Assembly (NCBI GenBank): GCA_049323655.1
Contig: JBMONO010000006.1
Span: 1 to 64,000, forward strand
Length of the DNA: 64,000 bases
DNA from: DB1 sp049323655
GTDB taxonomy: Bacteria; Desulfobacterota; Desulfobulbia; Desulfobulbales; SURF-16
Reading direction: 5' to 3'
This document shows, piece after piece, positions 50,900 to 58,794 of the stretch. The notes beneath the pieces are model-generated. The model did no database searches. It was given only the letters and a program-made list of their open reading frames with translations, and was not told where the DNA came from. Each line of letters begins with the position of its first letter. Positions within the stretch are counted from its first letter, which is position 1. The position numbers and the translations under genes were made by a program.

Positions 50900-51216
50900 C
50901 CTGATCCGGCGCCAACAGCGCTGCCATGGATCACATCATGGATGGTGCTCCGGAAATAGCGGACATGGACGTCATCGAGGCGGAGATAGGAGCTGCCCTC
51001 ATAACCCCTGGCCAGATCACGGATGGTGCGGCAGACGAGAATGGAGAGATAGTCCGTAATGCGGGCCTGCCGCTTCATCTCCAGAAGAATTTCCTCGTAC
51101 AGGGGCCGGATGACCTCCTCCGGCCTCTCCATCTCGATGCAGAGCAGCCGGATGGCGGTGCTGTGCTGCTTGCGTTCGGCATCGTTCGCGTAGAGGGGGA
51201 TCTCCGCCTGGCCCAT
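50893..51216 (-). CDS. DUF3562-like small protein
   Basis: This 107-residue protein has the helical core AERKQHSTAIRLLCIEMERPEEVIRPLYEEILLEMKRQARITDYLSILVCRTIRDL, matching the DUF3562 pattern. ATG at 51216 follows AGGAG by nine bases; upstream ATG and TTG codons lack a site. It converges on the Rho-N-like gene with a seven-base overlap. The function is unknown. Confidence 0.75.
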   Translation of the reverse strand: MGQAEIPLYANDAERKQHSTAIRLLCIEMERPEEVIRPLYEEILLEMKRQARITDYLSILVCRTIRDLARGYEGSSYLRLDDVHVRYFRSTIHDVIHGSAVGAGSGY

Positions 51217-51267
51217 GAATTCATTCTCCTGCCGTAGCTCATGCATCTGAACAAACAATGATGCACT

Positions 51268-51380
51268 GAAAAAAGTCTTTTTCTTGCCACTGGACGCACA
51301 AAGAAAACAGACACAATATCTGAAAGTACAGAAAATTATCTTTGTGCGCTTCGTGGTCTCTGTGGTTGATTTTCAGTTTG
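51268..51380. repeat. Dispersed palindromic repeat family A, divergent copy
   Basis: AAAAAGTCTTTTTCTTGCCACTGGACGCACAAAG and TCTTTGTGCGCTTCGTGGTCTCTGTGGTTGATTTTCAG retain the arms, but the centre has drifted. The copy sits between the DUF3562 gene and the CofD-like gene. Confidence 0.7.
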
Positions 51381-51415
51381 CCAAACGCCATCACCCGTCA
51401 CCTCGCCAACAATCT

Positions 51416-52666
51416 TCAGGTCAGCGAAAGCAGCACCGGCAACAGCAGCTCGGCGTCGATAAAAGGCGCGCTCCGCTCGCTGACCAGCTGGCAGTCGATC
51501 ACGCCGATACCTCTTTTTGCAAGATAGCCGCTGTCCAGCCCGCCGGGATATTGCCCCTTTTCCCTGTCCACCAGCACCAGATCAACGATGTCGCTGGGCG
51601 CAATGCCGGCCCGGTCCCGGCTGCCATATTCCACCAGTTTCCGCACCTGATCGGTCACGTCGAGGCCGCAACATTCCGGATCGTGGCCGGTATTGGGGAC
51701 AAAGACCTTCGGCACCTGTCGTCCGGCGATGGCCGAACCGACACCGCGGGGCAGAAGATTGGCGAGGATACTGGAATAAAAACTGCCCATGGGATAACAG
51801 ATGAGATCCGCCGCGCTGATCAGGTTTCTCATCTTCTCCCGGATCGGCACCTCAACCTCTCTTGCGACGTCGGGATCGCCGCTCAGATAGATCCGTTCGA
51901 TCCGTTGCAGCAAAGGGGGGTATTCCTTGCCGGTTATCTTGTGCTGGCCGATGACGGTGCTGCCGTCGGCCAGTTCGGCGGCCAGATGGAGATAACGGTT
52001 GACAATGGGCCGGACAATCCCTCTGGCCTGGACCAGCCGGGAAAAGATATAGATGACCGGATCGGGATGCCGCCGGTTTTCCAGATAGCCGGCAGTCAGA
52101 ATAAGGTTGCCGACACTGGCGCCGCGCAGATCAAAATAGGCGGGCATGCGTTGCTGAAAGGAGAAAAGATGATTGCGGATGATGCGACGGGTGGGGTGAT
52201 GAATTTGTTTTACCAGTGGATGGACTCCCTGCACCATCTCACGAAATTCTGCCGCCAGGACCGCCTCATCGGCCTCCTTGGCAAAACGGTAGGCAAAGAG
52301 CTCGTAAATCTCCGGATTACCAAGCAGGGTCTGGTCGGCAAGGTCCATGAGCCGCGCCCGCAGATCGCCGATGGACAGCATCTGAAAGGCGCGGCGCAGC
52401 ACCGCCGAACTGCCGCCTGAATCAAAGGCGGTGATGATATGGATGGAGTTGTGGGTATAGTTTTTCAGCAGCCGGCTCAGGCCGCGCAACGCGCTGCCAC
52501 CGCTGAAAAAGAGGAGACGCGGGCCAAGCTCCGGGGCCTTCACGTAGCGAGCGAGTTTGATTCGATCCGGGATGACGATACGGCGTTGGACAGTCAGGGA
52601 GATTTCCACCGATTTTTCCATGCCCATCACCTCGACAGGGTCCGGCAACCAGTGCGACGCCATCAT
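51416..52666 (-). CDS. GAK-system CofD-like protein
   Basis: This 416-residue protein has the CofD/YvcK Rossmann core: RLLFFSGGSALRGLSRLLKNYTHN, ITAFDSGGSSAVLRRAF, MGDLRAR-type SIGDLRARLMDLAD and LICYPMGSFYSSILANLLPRGVG. Members in the GAK locus are predicted transferases, with an unknown substrate. Its ATG overlaps the HprK-like stop (ATGA). The three GAK genes are in a tight operon. Confidence 0.9.
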   Translation of the reverse strand: MMASHWLPDPVEVMGMEKSVEISLTVQRRIVIPDRIKLARYVKAPELGPRLLFFSGGSALRGLSRLLKNYTHNSIHIITAFDSGGSSAVLRRAFQMLSIGDLRARLMDLADQTLLGNPEIYELFAYRFAKEADEAVLAAEFREMVQGVHPLVKQIHHPTRRIIRNHLFSFQQRMPAYFDLRGASVGNLILTAGYLENRRHPDPVIYIFSRLVQARGIVRPIVNRYLHLAAELADGSTVIGQHKITGKEYPPLLQRIERIYLSGDPDVAREVEVPIREKMRNLISAADLICYPMGSFYSSILANLLPRGVGSAIAGRQVPKVFVPNTGHDPECCGLDVTDQVRKLVEYGSRDRAGIAPSDIVDLVLVDREKGQYPGGLDSGYLAKRGIGVIDCQLVSERSAPFIDAELLLPVLLSLT

Positions 52667-53748
52667 TGCTGCCCGAAAAATTCCAGACAGGCTCCGGTTG
52701 CGGCGGCAAAGTCCACCCCGCCGCTGATTTCAAGCACCGTAATGTCGGAGAGCATGGCCAGGTAATTCGCCGGTGAATGATCGAGCACCCCGTCTGTCTC
52801 CTCCGGCAGAAAAAAAAGACCGGTTGACTTCATGAAGGCGGGCAGCAGATCCTGCCGGGCGGCGAGATCAACCCGTTGCACCACGGATTTTCCTTTGTCC
52901 CGCCGCCAGTTGAGGATCACCAGGCCCCGCATCGGGGCGGAGAGGGCAAAACGGTCGGCGCCGAAGGCCTCATTGATGAAGACGTCGTATTTGTGTTCGA
53001 GCTCCCACAGCTCCTCGGTCGGCAGAGCGGCGAAACGCCTTCTTTCATGGAGCGGGATGACCCGTTGCAGATCCGCGTTATGGAGGGCGGTGCCGGGATT
53101 GATCCGCGGCAGCTTGGCCACCCCGAACATGGTGGTCTGGTCTGTCTCCTTTTTCACCAGCAACCGGTCATTGCTGACAAAATGCGCGCCGCTGCTCATC
53201 AGATGCAGGGCCAGGGTCGATTTTCCCATGCCGGAGAAGCCGGCCAGGGCAAGCCCCTGTCCGGCCAGGGTGACCCCGGCGGCATGGCCGAGCAGGTAGC
53301 CCTGATGCAGCTTCCAGGCGATAAAACGGCTGTTGATGAAATTGACAATCTGATTTGGGTTGGCGCAGCAGGGCCCCACCGCCAGATGATCCTCGCCGCC
53401 GAAGAGAAAGACCATGCCGGTCAGCCGTTTGCGCACCACCCGGCCGTCCGCAAGATCAAGATACTCCTCCTTGATCTTGGTCTTGCCCGGATCAGGCTCC
53501 TTGATGACGAATGTTTCGCGAAAATGCGGTTCCGGCGCCTCATGCACCGTGATCCTGATCATCGCCTTTTCCTCGTCCCGGACAACAAAGGGACGGAAAT
53601 AATGTTCGAGATCAGCGATGAGCTTTGCCGCATTACAGCGCACCTCGATGGAGCAGCCGGCAAAAAGCAGTCGGATAACATGGCCGGTGGGGTAGCGATG
53701 ACGGAACTCGCGGACCATCTCGTGACGGTTCAGTGGTGAGTGCTTCAT
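52663..53748 (-). CDS. GAK-system HprK-related kinase B
   Basis: This 361-residue protein has a P-loop AGFSGMGKSTLALHLMSSGAHFVSND at about 188-213, the HprK-like arrangement in which a serine kinase faces the Walker site. A family-specific N-terminal half carries Cys (GPCCANPNQIVNFINSRF). In GAK loci it is paired with an ATP-grasp enzyme and a CofD-like protein. The target of phosphorylation is unknown. It overlaps both neighbours by four bases. Confidence 0.88.
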   Translation of the reverse strand: MKHSPLNRHEMVREFRHRYPTGHVIRLLFAGCSIEVRCNAAKLIADLEHYFRPFVVRDEEKAMIRITVHEAPEPHFRETFVIKEPDPGKTKIKEEYLDLADGRVVRKRLTGMVFLFGGEDHLAVGPCCANPNQIVNFINSRFIAWKLHQGYLLGHAAGVTLAGQGLALAGFSGMGKSTLALHLMSSGAHFVSNDRLLVKKETDQTTMFGVAKLPRINPGTALHNADLQRVIPLHERRRFAALPTEELWELEHKYDVFINEAFGADRFALSAPMRGLVILNWRRDKGKSVVQRVDLAARQDLLPAFMKSTGLFFLPEETDGVLDHSPANYLAMLSDITVLEISGGVDFAAATGACLEFFGQQ

Positions 53749-54620
53749 TTCTCCACCCTCCGCCGGACATACTCGACATAGAGCCCGGCCGCATCGATAT
53801 TGCGCGCCTCGAGAATACCCCGGAAGCCGCCAAAGGCGGAGACCTCGAACACCATCGGACCGTCGCTGGTCTCCACCACGTCAACACAGGTAAAGTCGAG
53901 CCCGAACGGCGCCTGGGCCCGATAAGCCAGCTCGATGATCTCCGGTCCCGGATCAACGGCCTCATACCTGCCGCCGGAGGCGGTGGTGGTATTCCAGGCA
54001 TCATCCTGCTGGCAGCGGGCATAGGTCGTCATGTACTCGCCGCCGAGAAAAACGACGCCGAGATCCCGACCGTTGAGATCGATTTTTTTCTGGATGTACA
54101 TAATCTTGTTTTTCGCCTTGTATTCCTCGATGACACCCCTGGCGTTGTCCTCGGCCCGCAGGACAAACATACCGCGCGCCTTGGAGGTGTAGAGCGGCTT
54201 GAACACGGCCTCGCCATATTCCCGCACCGCCCGCAGGGCGCTGTCGACGTTTTCGGTGATGGTCAGGGGCGGCATGGGGATGTTGTTGACCTGCAGGGTA
54301 ATGGTGCAGGACAGCCGGTCGAGCACCCGCATGATCCGCAGGGGATCGGAAAAGATCGGCATGCCACGGTCGGCAAGATAGCGCAGGATCTCCAGCCGGT
54401 CCATCAGGTCCGGTGAGTAACGGGAGCCGATCTTTTTGATGATGAGGGCGTCCAGGGCATTGAGTTCGAGACCGTTGCTCGTCACCCGGCCGCTGGGCAG
54501 ATCGAGACAGATGCGATCCGGTTCGATGAAAATTCTTTCCCCGGTCATCCGGCCCACCGTATCGGCCAGCAGCTCCGACGACCAGCCGTTTTTTATTCCT
54601 ATTACTCCTATTCTCGGCAT
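53745..54620 (-). CDS. GAK-system ATP-grasp enzyme
   Basis: This 291-residue ATP-grasp ligase begins MPRIGVIGIKNGWSSELLAD and has the ATP-binding EAVFKPLYTSKARGMFVL, IMYIQKKIDLNGRDLGVVFLG and DFTCVDVVETSDGPMVFEVSAFGGFRG, resembling RimK-type ligases that add amino acids. The ATG at 54620 has AAGGA seven bases upstream; two ATGs further up lack a site. It heads the operon grasp-kinase-CofD. Confidence 0.9.
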   Translation of the reverse strand: MPRIGVIGIKNGWSSELLADTVGRMTGERIFIEPDRICLDLPSGRVTSNGLELNALDALIIKKIGSRYSPDLMDRLEILRYLADRGMPIFSDPLRIMRVLDRLSCTITLQVNNIPMPPLTITENVDSALRAVREYGEAVFKPLYTSKARGMFVLRAEDNARGVIEEYKAKNKIMYIQKKIDLNGRDLGVVFLGGEYMTTYARCQQDDAWNTTTASGGRYEAVDPGPEIIELAYRAQAPFGLDFTCVDVVETSDGPMVFEVSAFGGFRGILEARNIDAAGLYVEYVRRRVEK

Positions 54621-54647
54621 GAGTTTGTCCTTCATCATTTATGATGA

Positions 54648-54763
54648 TTTCGTAAAAGCTGAAAATCTGCCACAGAGACCACAGATGTAACTAATCATAA
54701 TTAAAGATGTTTTCTATGTCCTCAGTGCGCTCTGTGGTGAAAAAAGACTTTTTCCGATTGTAT
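54648..54763. repeat. Dispersed palindromic repeat family A, copy upstream of the GAK operon
   Basis: It runs from GATTTCGTAAAAGCTGAAAATCTGCCACAGAGACCACAGATG through AACTAATCATAATT to GTGCGCTCTGTGGTGAAAAAAGACTTTTTC, with strong arm symmetry. Confidence 0.85.
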
Positions 54764-54850
54764 CTTTCATGTACGGTTTTTCTGATCCGCTCCCTATACC
54801 TGTCGTGCAGGACATAAGGCCGGGCCGGACCGTCTCTTTCGTGCCAGGCA

Positions 54851-56497
54851 TCAGTAATACATGATGGCGGTTGGCAGCCGGAAACGCGTCCAGTCGGTGC
54901 CTTCGTGGGCCAGCACCTTTTCCAGCAGGAAATGGGCGCGCAAAAACATCTCGCGGGCAAACTTGGTATTGAGTTCAAAACGGGTCGAGGTGTAGAAGGA
55001 GCGGGCCAGAGCGAGGGCCATCCGCGCCTCGAAGGTGGCGTCTTCCTTTTCCCGGGCAAACTCCTCCGCCATTTCATACATCTTCTTGATCGTCCAGTTG
55101 AGCCGGTCGCGCAGCTGCAGCTTGAAGGCGGGCTGGCGGAAATTGGAGATAATAAAGACCGAGACATCCTGGACATAGTCGGCATAGCGGGAGCGGTGCA
55201 GATCGATGAAATGAATGCGCTCCTTTATTGAGTTATAAAAAATATTGTTGACGTTGAAATCGCCATGGATAAAGACGGTAAAGGGCGCCGGCAGCTCCTC
55301 CTCGATGAGCAGGCACTTGTCGAGGATCTGTTCAGTGGCATCGATCCGTCGCTGACCGATGTTCTGCTCCACCCGGTAGAACTCGGGATGGACCTGCAGA
55401 ACGCTCTCCAGACGGCTCAAAATCTGCTCGACATAGTCGATCTTTCTCGCCCCCGGCCGCAGGGTGTGATTCCAGACCTCCCGCACCGTGGTCAGCAGCC
55501 GGATACAGGCGGCGCTCAACTCCTCGCGGTCGGAGGAGAGAATGACCTCCTCGTAGGTGCAGCAGGGAATGTATTCGAGCAGCAGGGAGGAGGTGTCGCC
55601 GGATTCCTGATAACTGAAAATCTTCGGCACCAGACCGGGAAAAATCTCCGTCCAGATCTCGATATTTTTCTTTTCGGCCCGGATCTTGTCACGGTTGCCT
55701 TCCTTGAAGATGCTGCTGGTGGACTGAGGGAGGAAATGCTCGCCCTGCTCGTGCTGGAGCTTGCGGATCCGGCAGCCGGATCGGCTGCCGAGAATGGAGG
55801 AAAAATCGACCTCGGACAGGGTGCCTCGATAGCCGCTCAAAGTCAGTGACTCCTCCAGGGCCTGAAACTGATCGATCTTGATCTTTTCCCCGAGGATGGC
55901 GAGCAGCAGGGCCTCGCCGATATTGAGCAGGGAATCGCCGATTCGCTCCAGATAGCGAAAAATGAAAAGCACGGTGACCAGATCGCCGATATGCCTGCCC
56001 TCCCGCATTTCCTCCATGATCTTGACGAAATTTTCCTTGTAATAGGCGTCGATCTGATGCTCGGAACGGCAGATCTGCAGGGAGGCGGCCAGATCGCTCT
56101 TCTTGAAGGCCGGAATGATTTTCGGCAAAAACTTCTGGATTTCGCTGAGGATGATCCGGTAATTGAAGTTCTGGACAAAGGCGACATCGCTGAGATAGCC
56201 GACCTGACGGGCAATGTTGACGCAGAAATCGGCGATGCGTTCCAGATTAACGGCGATGATATGGACCGCGTGAATGGAATCTGTTTCTTTCTTGCTGAGC
56301 GGGCTGCCGGCGGTCAGGATATCAAAGCACCACTTCTCGATGATGGTTTTCAGATTATCGATATAATCATCCTTGCAGATGATTTTCTGCAGATCCTCCT
56401 TGTCCCCGGCGGCCAGAAAATCGCTGATGGCATCAACCTGTTTGTCAACCTCCAGCACCAGGAAATTGAAATTTTCCTCCAGCCCGCGACACAGCAT
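54851..56497 (-). CDS. PhoU-like domain fused to aminoglycoside-phosphotransferase-type kinase
   Basis: This 548-residue protein has an N-terminal PhoU-type helical domain (residues about 1-230; AVNLERIADFCVNIARQVG, RYLERIGDSLLNIGEALL) and a C-terminal APH-fold kinase (about 260-540; VFIHGDFNVNNIFYN catalytic loop, IHFIDLHRSRYADYVQD metal site). Fusing a phosphate-sensing helical domain with a small-molecule kinase suggests control of phosphorylation by metal or phosphate, but the substrate is unknown. It is flanked by GAK genes on both sides, so it is probably part of the system. Confidence 0.88.
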   Translation of the reverse strand: MLCRGLEENFNFLVLEVDKQVDAISDFLAAGDKEDLQKIICKDDYIDNLKTIIEKWCFDILTAGSPLSKKETDSIHAVHIIAVNLERIADFCVNIARQVGYLSDVAFVQNFNYRIILSEIQKFLPKIIPAFKKSDLAASLQICRSEHQIDAYYKENFVKIMEEMREGRHIGDLVTVLFIFRYLERIGDSLLNIGEALLLAILGEKIKIDQFQALEESLTLSGYRGTLSEVDFSSILGSRSGCRIRKLQHEQGEHFLPQSTSSIFKEGNRDKIRAEKKNIEIWTEIFPGLVPKIFSYQESGDTSSLLLEYIPCCTYEEVILSSDREELSAACIRLLTTVREVWNHTLRPGARKIDYVEQILSRLESVLQVHPEFYRVEQNIGQRRIDATEQILDKCLLIEEELPAPFTVFIHGDFNVNNIFYNSIKERIHFIDLHRSRYADYVQDVSVFIISNFRQPAFKLQLRDRLNWTIKKMYEMAEEFAREKEDATFEARMALALARSFYTSTRFELNTKFAREMFLRAHFLLEKVLAHEGTDWTRFRLPTAIMYY

Positions 56498-56510
56498 ATC
56501 CCCCCCGACC

Positions 56511-56780
56511 TCAGTTCGAAATGGTCATGGGGGTTGCGGAATCACACTTTTTATCCTTGCTTTCCACCCATGATATCTTGATGTTGAGTTTATTCATCCC
56601 GTCTTTTTTCTTGGCCCGCACCGTGAATTTCATCAGGTCGTCAAGCCGCATGGAGATCTCGTCGCCATTCGACCTGAGGGTGATCGTCCCCTTTTCAATG
56701 GAATCGACCAGCGATTCCAGGTAGGTGCGGATTGTTCCGGCATCCTGCAATGATTCGTAATTAAATTTCTGATTCGACAT
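56511..56780 (-). CDS. Amphi-Trp domain protein
   Basis: This 89-residue protein (MSNQKFNYESLQDAGTIRTY-LESLVDSIEKGTITLRSNGDE, KLNIKISWVESKD) matches the amphi-Trp domain found in GAK-type loci and gives the system its A. GAGAGGAA precedes the ATG. It lies directly before the PhoU-kinase gene. Confidence 0.85.
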   Translation of the reverse strand: MSNQKFNYESLQDAGTIRTYLESLVDSIEKGTITLRSNGDEISMRLDDLMKFTVRAKKKDGMNKLNIKISWVESKDKKCDSATPMTISN

Positions 56781-56820
56781 GGTTCCTCTCTCCTGTAGCC
56801 TGTCATGATTCCTTGTCACT

Positions 56821-57990
56821 TCAGCCATTCAGACGTGCCGCGTACTCATCAATGATGTTGCCTCTGTCCATCTCGGCGACGATCAGTTTTTTCCGGATGG
56901 CCAGATCGTCCCAGACCGGCTGCACCCCGATCTCCCGGGCCATCTTCTGCTCATCCTGTTCGTCCGCCGGTTTGACCTTTTCCCCCATGTGAGTGTCATC
57001 GCCGGTGAAAACCAGAAGTCGCCGGGCAGACGGGCCAAGATGCCTGTTGCGGTTGATCACCGTGGTGATGAGAAAATCGGTGAACTCCCGGGACTGCGGA
57101 TTCCACACCTCGTAGCCGTCAACATCGTATTCGGCCAGGAGAATCGGCCAGAACTGTTCAGGATGGGGAATGACGATGCCGCCGCCGAGGGAGCGCGCCT
57201 CCTCGATGATCTCCGAGGTGCGGTAAAAAAAGGCCGGAGAAAAATCCTTTTTCACCTCCAGCTTCACCGCCCGCAGAAAGGTCTGGGCCCGGTTGATAAA
57301 GGTGTTGCCGTACTCCTCCCGCAGGGTATTGAAAAAATCCCGCAACAGCTTGTTCTTGACGTTATCCTGGGGAATGGCGTCGAGATTTTCCTCAAGCAGG
57401 GTGTTGACCTTGGCCGTATGGATGCGGACGAATTCAATCAGCTGCTCGTCGGCCCCGGTTTCGGCGGCCGCCTTCTCCAGCCGCTCCGCCACCGGCCGGA
57501 TGATGGTGTGAATAAAATCAAAAAGCTGGGAGGCCCGGTATTTGCGGGTATGTTCGAGGGCGGCCCGCAACACCGAGGCATTGGCCAGGGCGGCGGTGCG
57601 GAAATGGAGCAGCAGCTGCACCTTGCGGTTAAAGCCGCGGGAATAACAGTCCACCTCGACCCCGCTGTAGTCGCCGTAACTCATCAGCACATTGTGCTGG
57701 GTGGGAATGATCAGCGATTTTTTCCTGTTGGGAAAGGTGGCGCAGATCCGCTGCTCGATGAGTTCCATCGGCACATATTCCGGATGCCAGTGGACGGCCA
57801 GCACCTCCTGCTGCCGCGGCAGGATAAGGGCCGGCGTCGTTACCAGATCAATCTGCTCACCGGTCAGCTCAATGGAAACGACGTGAAAAAACCGTTCCCG
57901 ATCCTTTTCCGTCACCTCTTCGGTCAGGCCGTCCCAGACCGGGACGGCCTCATTTTCCGGCGATTTTTTTTTCACGAGTTTCATGGGCAT
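56821..57990 (-). CDS. Large conserved-looking protein with PHP-like His motifs, GAK neighbourhood
   Basis: This 389-residue protein has LAVHWHPEYVPMELIEQ, IPTQHNVLMSYGDYSGVEVDCYS and VIPHPEQFWPILLAEYDVDGYEVWNP, together resembling a PHP phosphoesterase-like metal site. KLLVFTGDDTHMGEK-like RLLVFTGDDTHMGEKV adds Asp/His residues. I do not recognise an exact family. It lies between the amphi-Trp and XXXCH genes on the same strand, so it probably works with the GAK proteins, perhaps as a hydrolase acting on their product. Confidence 0.7.
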   Translation of the reverse strand: MPMKLVKKKSPENEAVPVWDGLTEEVTEKDRERFFHVVSIELTGEQIDLVTTPALILPRQQEVLAVHWHPEYVPMELIEQRICATFPNRKKSLIIPTQHNVLMSYGDYSGVEVDCYSRGFNRKVQLLLHFRTAALANASVLRAALEHTRKYRASQLFDFIHTIIRPVAERLEKAAAETGADEQLIEFVRIHTAKVNTLLEENLDAIPQDNVKNKLLRDFFNTLREEYGNTFINRAQTFLRAVKLEVKKDFSPAFFYRTSEIIEEARSLGGGIVIPHPEQFWPILLAEYDVDGYEVWNPQSREFTDFLITTVINRNRHLGPSARRLLVFTGDDTHMGEKVKPADEQDEQKMAREIGVQPVWDDLAIRKKLIVAEMDRGNIIDEYAARLNG

Positions 57991-58002
57991 CTGCTCGTCG
58001 TT

Positions 58003-58545
58003 TCATTTGTAGCGGGCATGACACTCCTTCTTCATCCCGCGCAGGACGGCATACTGGGCGTTGACCGCCGCATAATCACCGGTGGCATAAAGCCGGCCAA
58101 ACTCTTCGCTGGCCGCGCTGTAAGCCGGATAACAGTCGTCACCATAACCTGGATAGCCGACCATCAGCGCCGAATCGGCAAGAAAATTCTTTACCATGGC
58201 GGGTTCGGGCAATCTGCCCTCCGCCAGCATCGCGCCCATGGCCTTGAAGTTGCGGTCCATCCGTTTCTTGAAGGAAGTATACTTGCTCTGTTCAGCCCCT
58301 GCCTGGTCTGCATCAGGGCCATCGGCGCCGTCATCCGCCCCGTGCTTGATCTTGATCTTGAACTGAATAAACTCCCCCCGCCTTTTGAGGCCGATCTTCA
58401 ATTTCTGGAATTCATCCAGACTGATATCAAGATCCTGCAAGGGTGAGCCGTTATTGCGCTCGATGGCATCTGCCATCGAGCGCAGGAAAGCGGCGGCCTC
58501 TATGACGGAAAACATTCTTTCCAGTTTGTGTGCCCGACCGGTCAT
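58003..58545 (-). CDS. GAK-system XXXCH-type protein
   Basis: This 180-residue protein has an amphi-Trp-like first part (MFSVIEAAAFLRSMADAIER, FIQFKIKIKHG) and ends in GMKKECHARYK, the terminal Cys-His motif that names the XXXCH family. The middle is helical and charged. ATG at 58545 follows GGAG. It is the upstream-most gene of the GAK-related group. Confidence 0.8.
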   Translation of the reverse strand: MTGRAHKLERMFSVIEAAAFLRSMADAIERNNGSPLQDLDISLDEFQKLKIGLKRRGEFIQFKIKIKHGADDGADGPDADQAGAEQSKYTSFKKRMDRNFKAMGAMLAEGRLPEPAMVKNFLADSALMVGYPGYGDDCYPAYSAASEEFGRLYATGDYAAVNAQYAVLRGMKKECHARYK

Positions 58546-58794
58546 ATTTACTCCGTGACAATTCTGATTGTAAGAAAAACGCACCATTCCGCTGTGCGAA
58601 GACTTTCAATTACAATACACCAAAAATAGCCCGGTGATTGTTAGATTCAGGTTAATTTTCCGTTAGCGTTTCATCCCGCCAGAACGGCCTGGAATCCGAT
58701 CCGCACTGATAAAAAATTAACACAATCCTCACCAGATCCCGACACAGGGGAGATAAAGTGGGAATGCACCCACACCACACGGAGGATAATGTGC

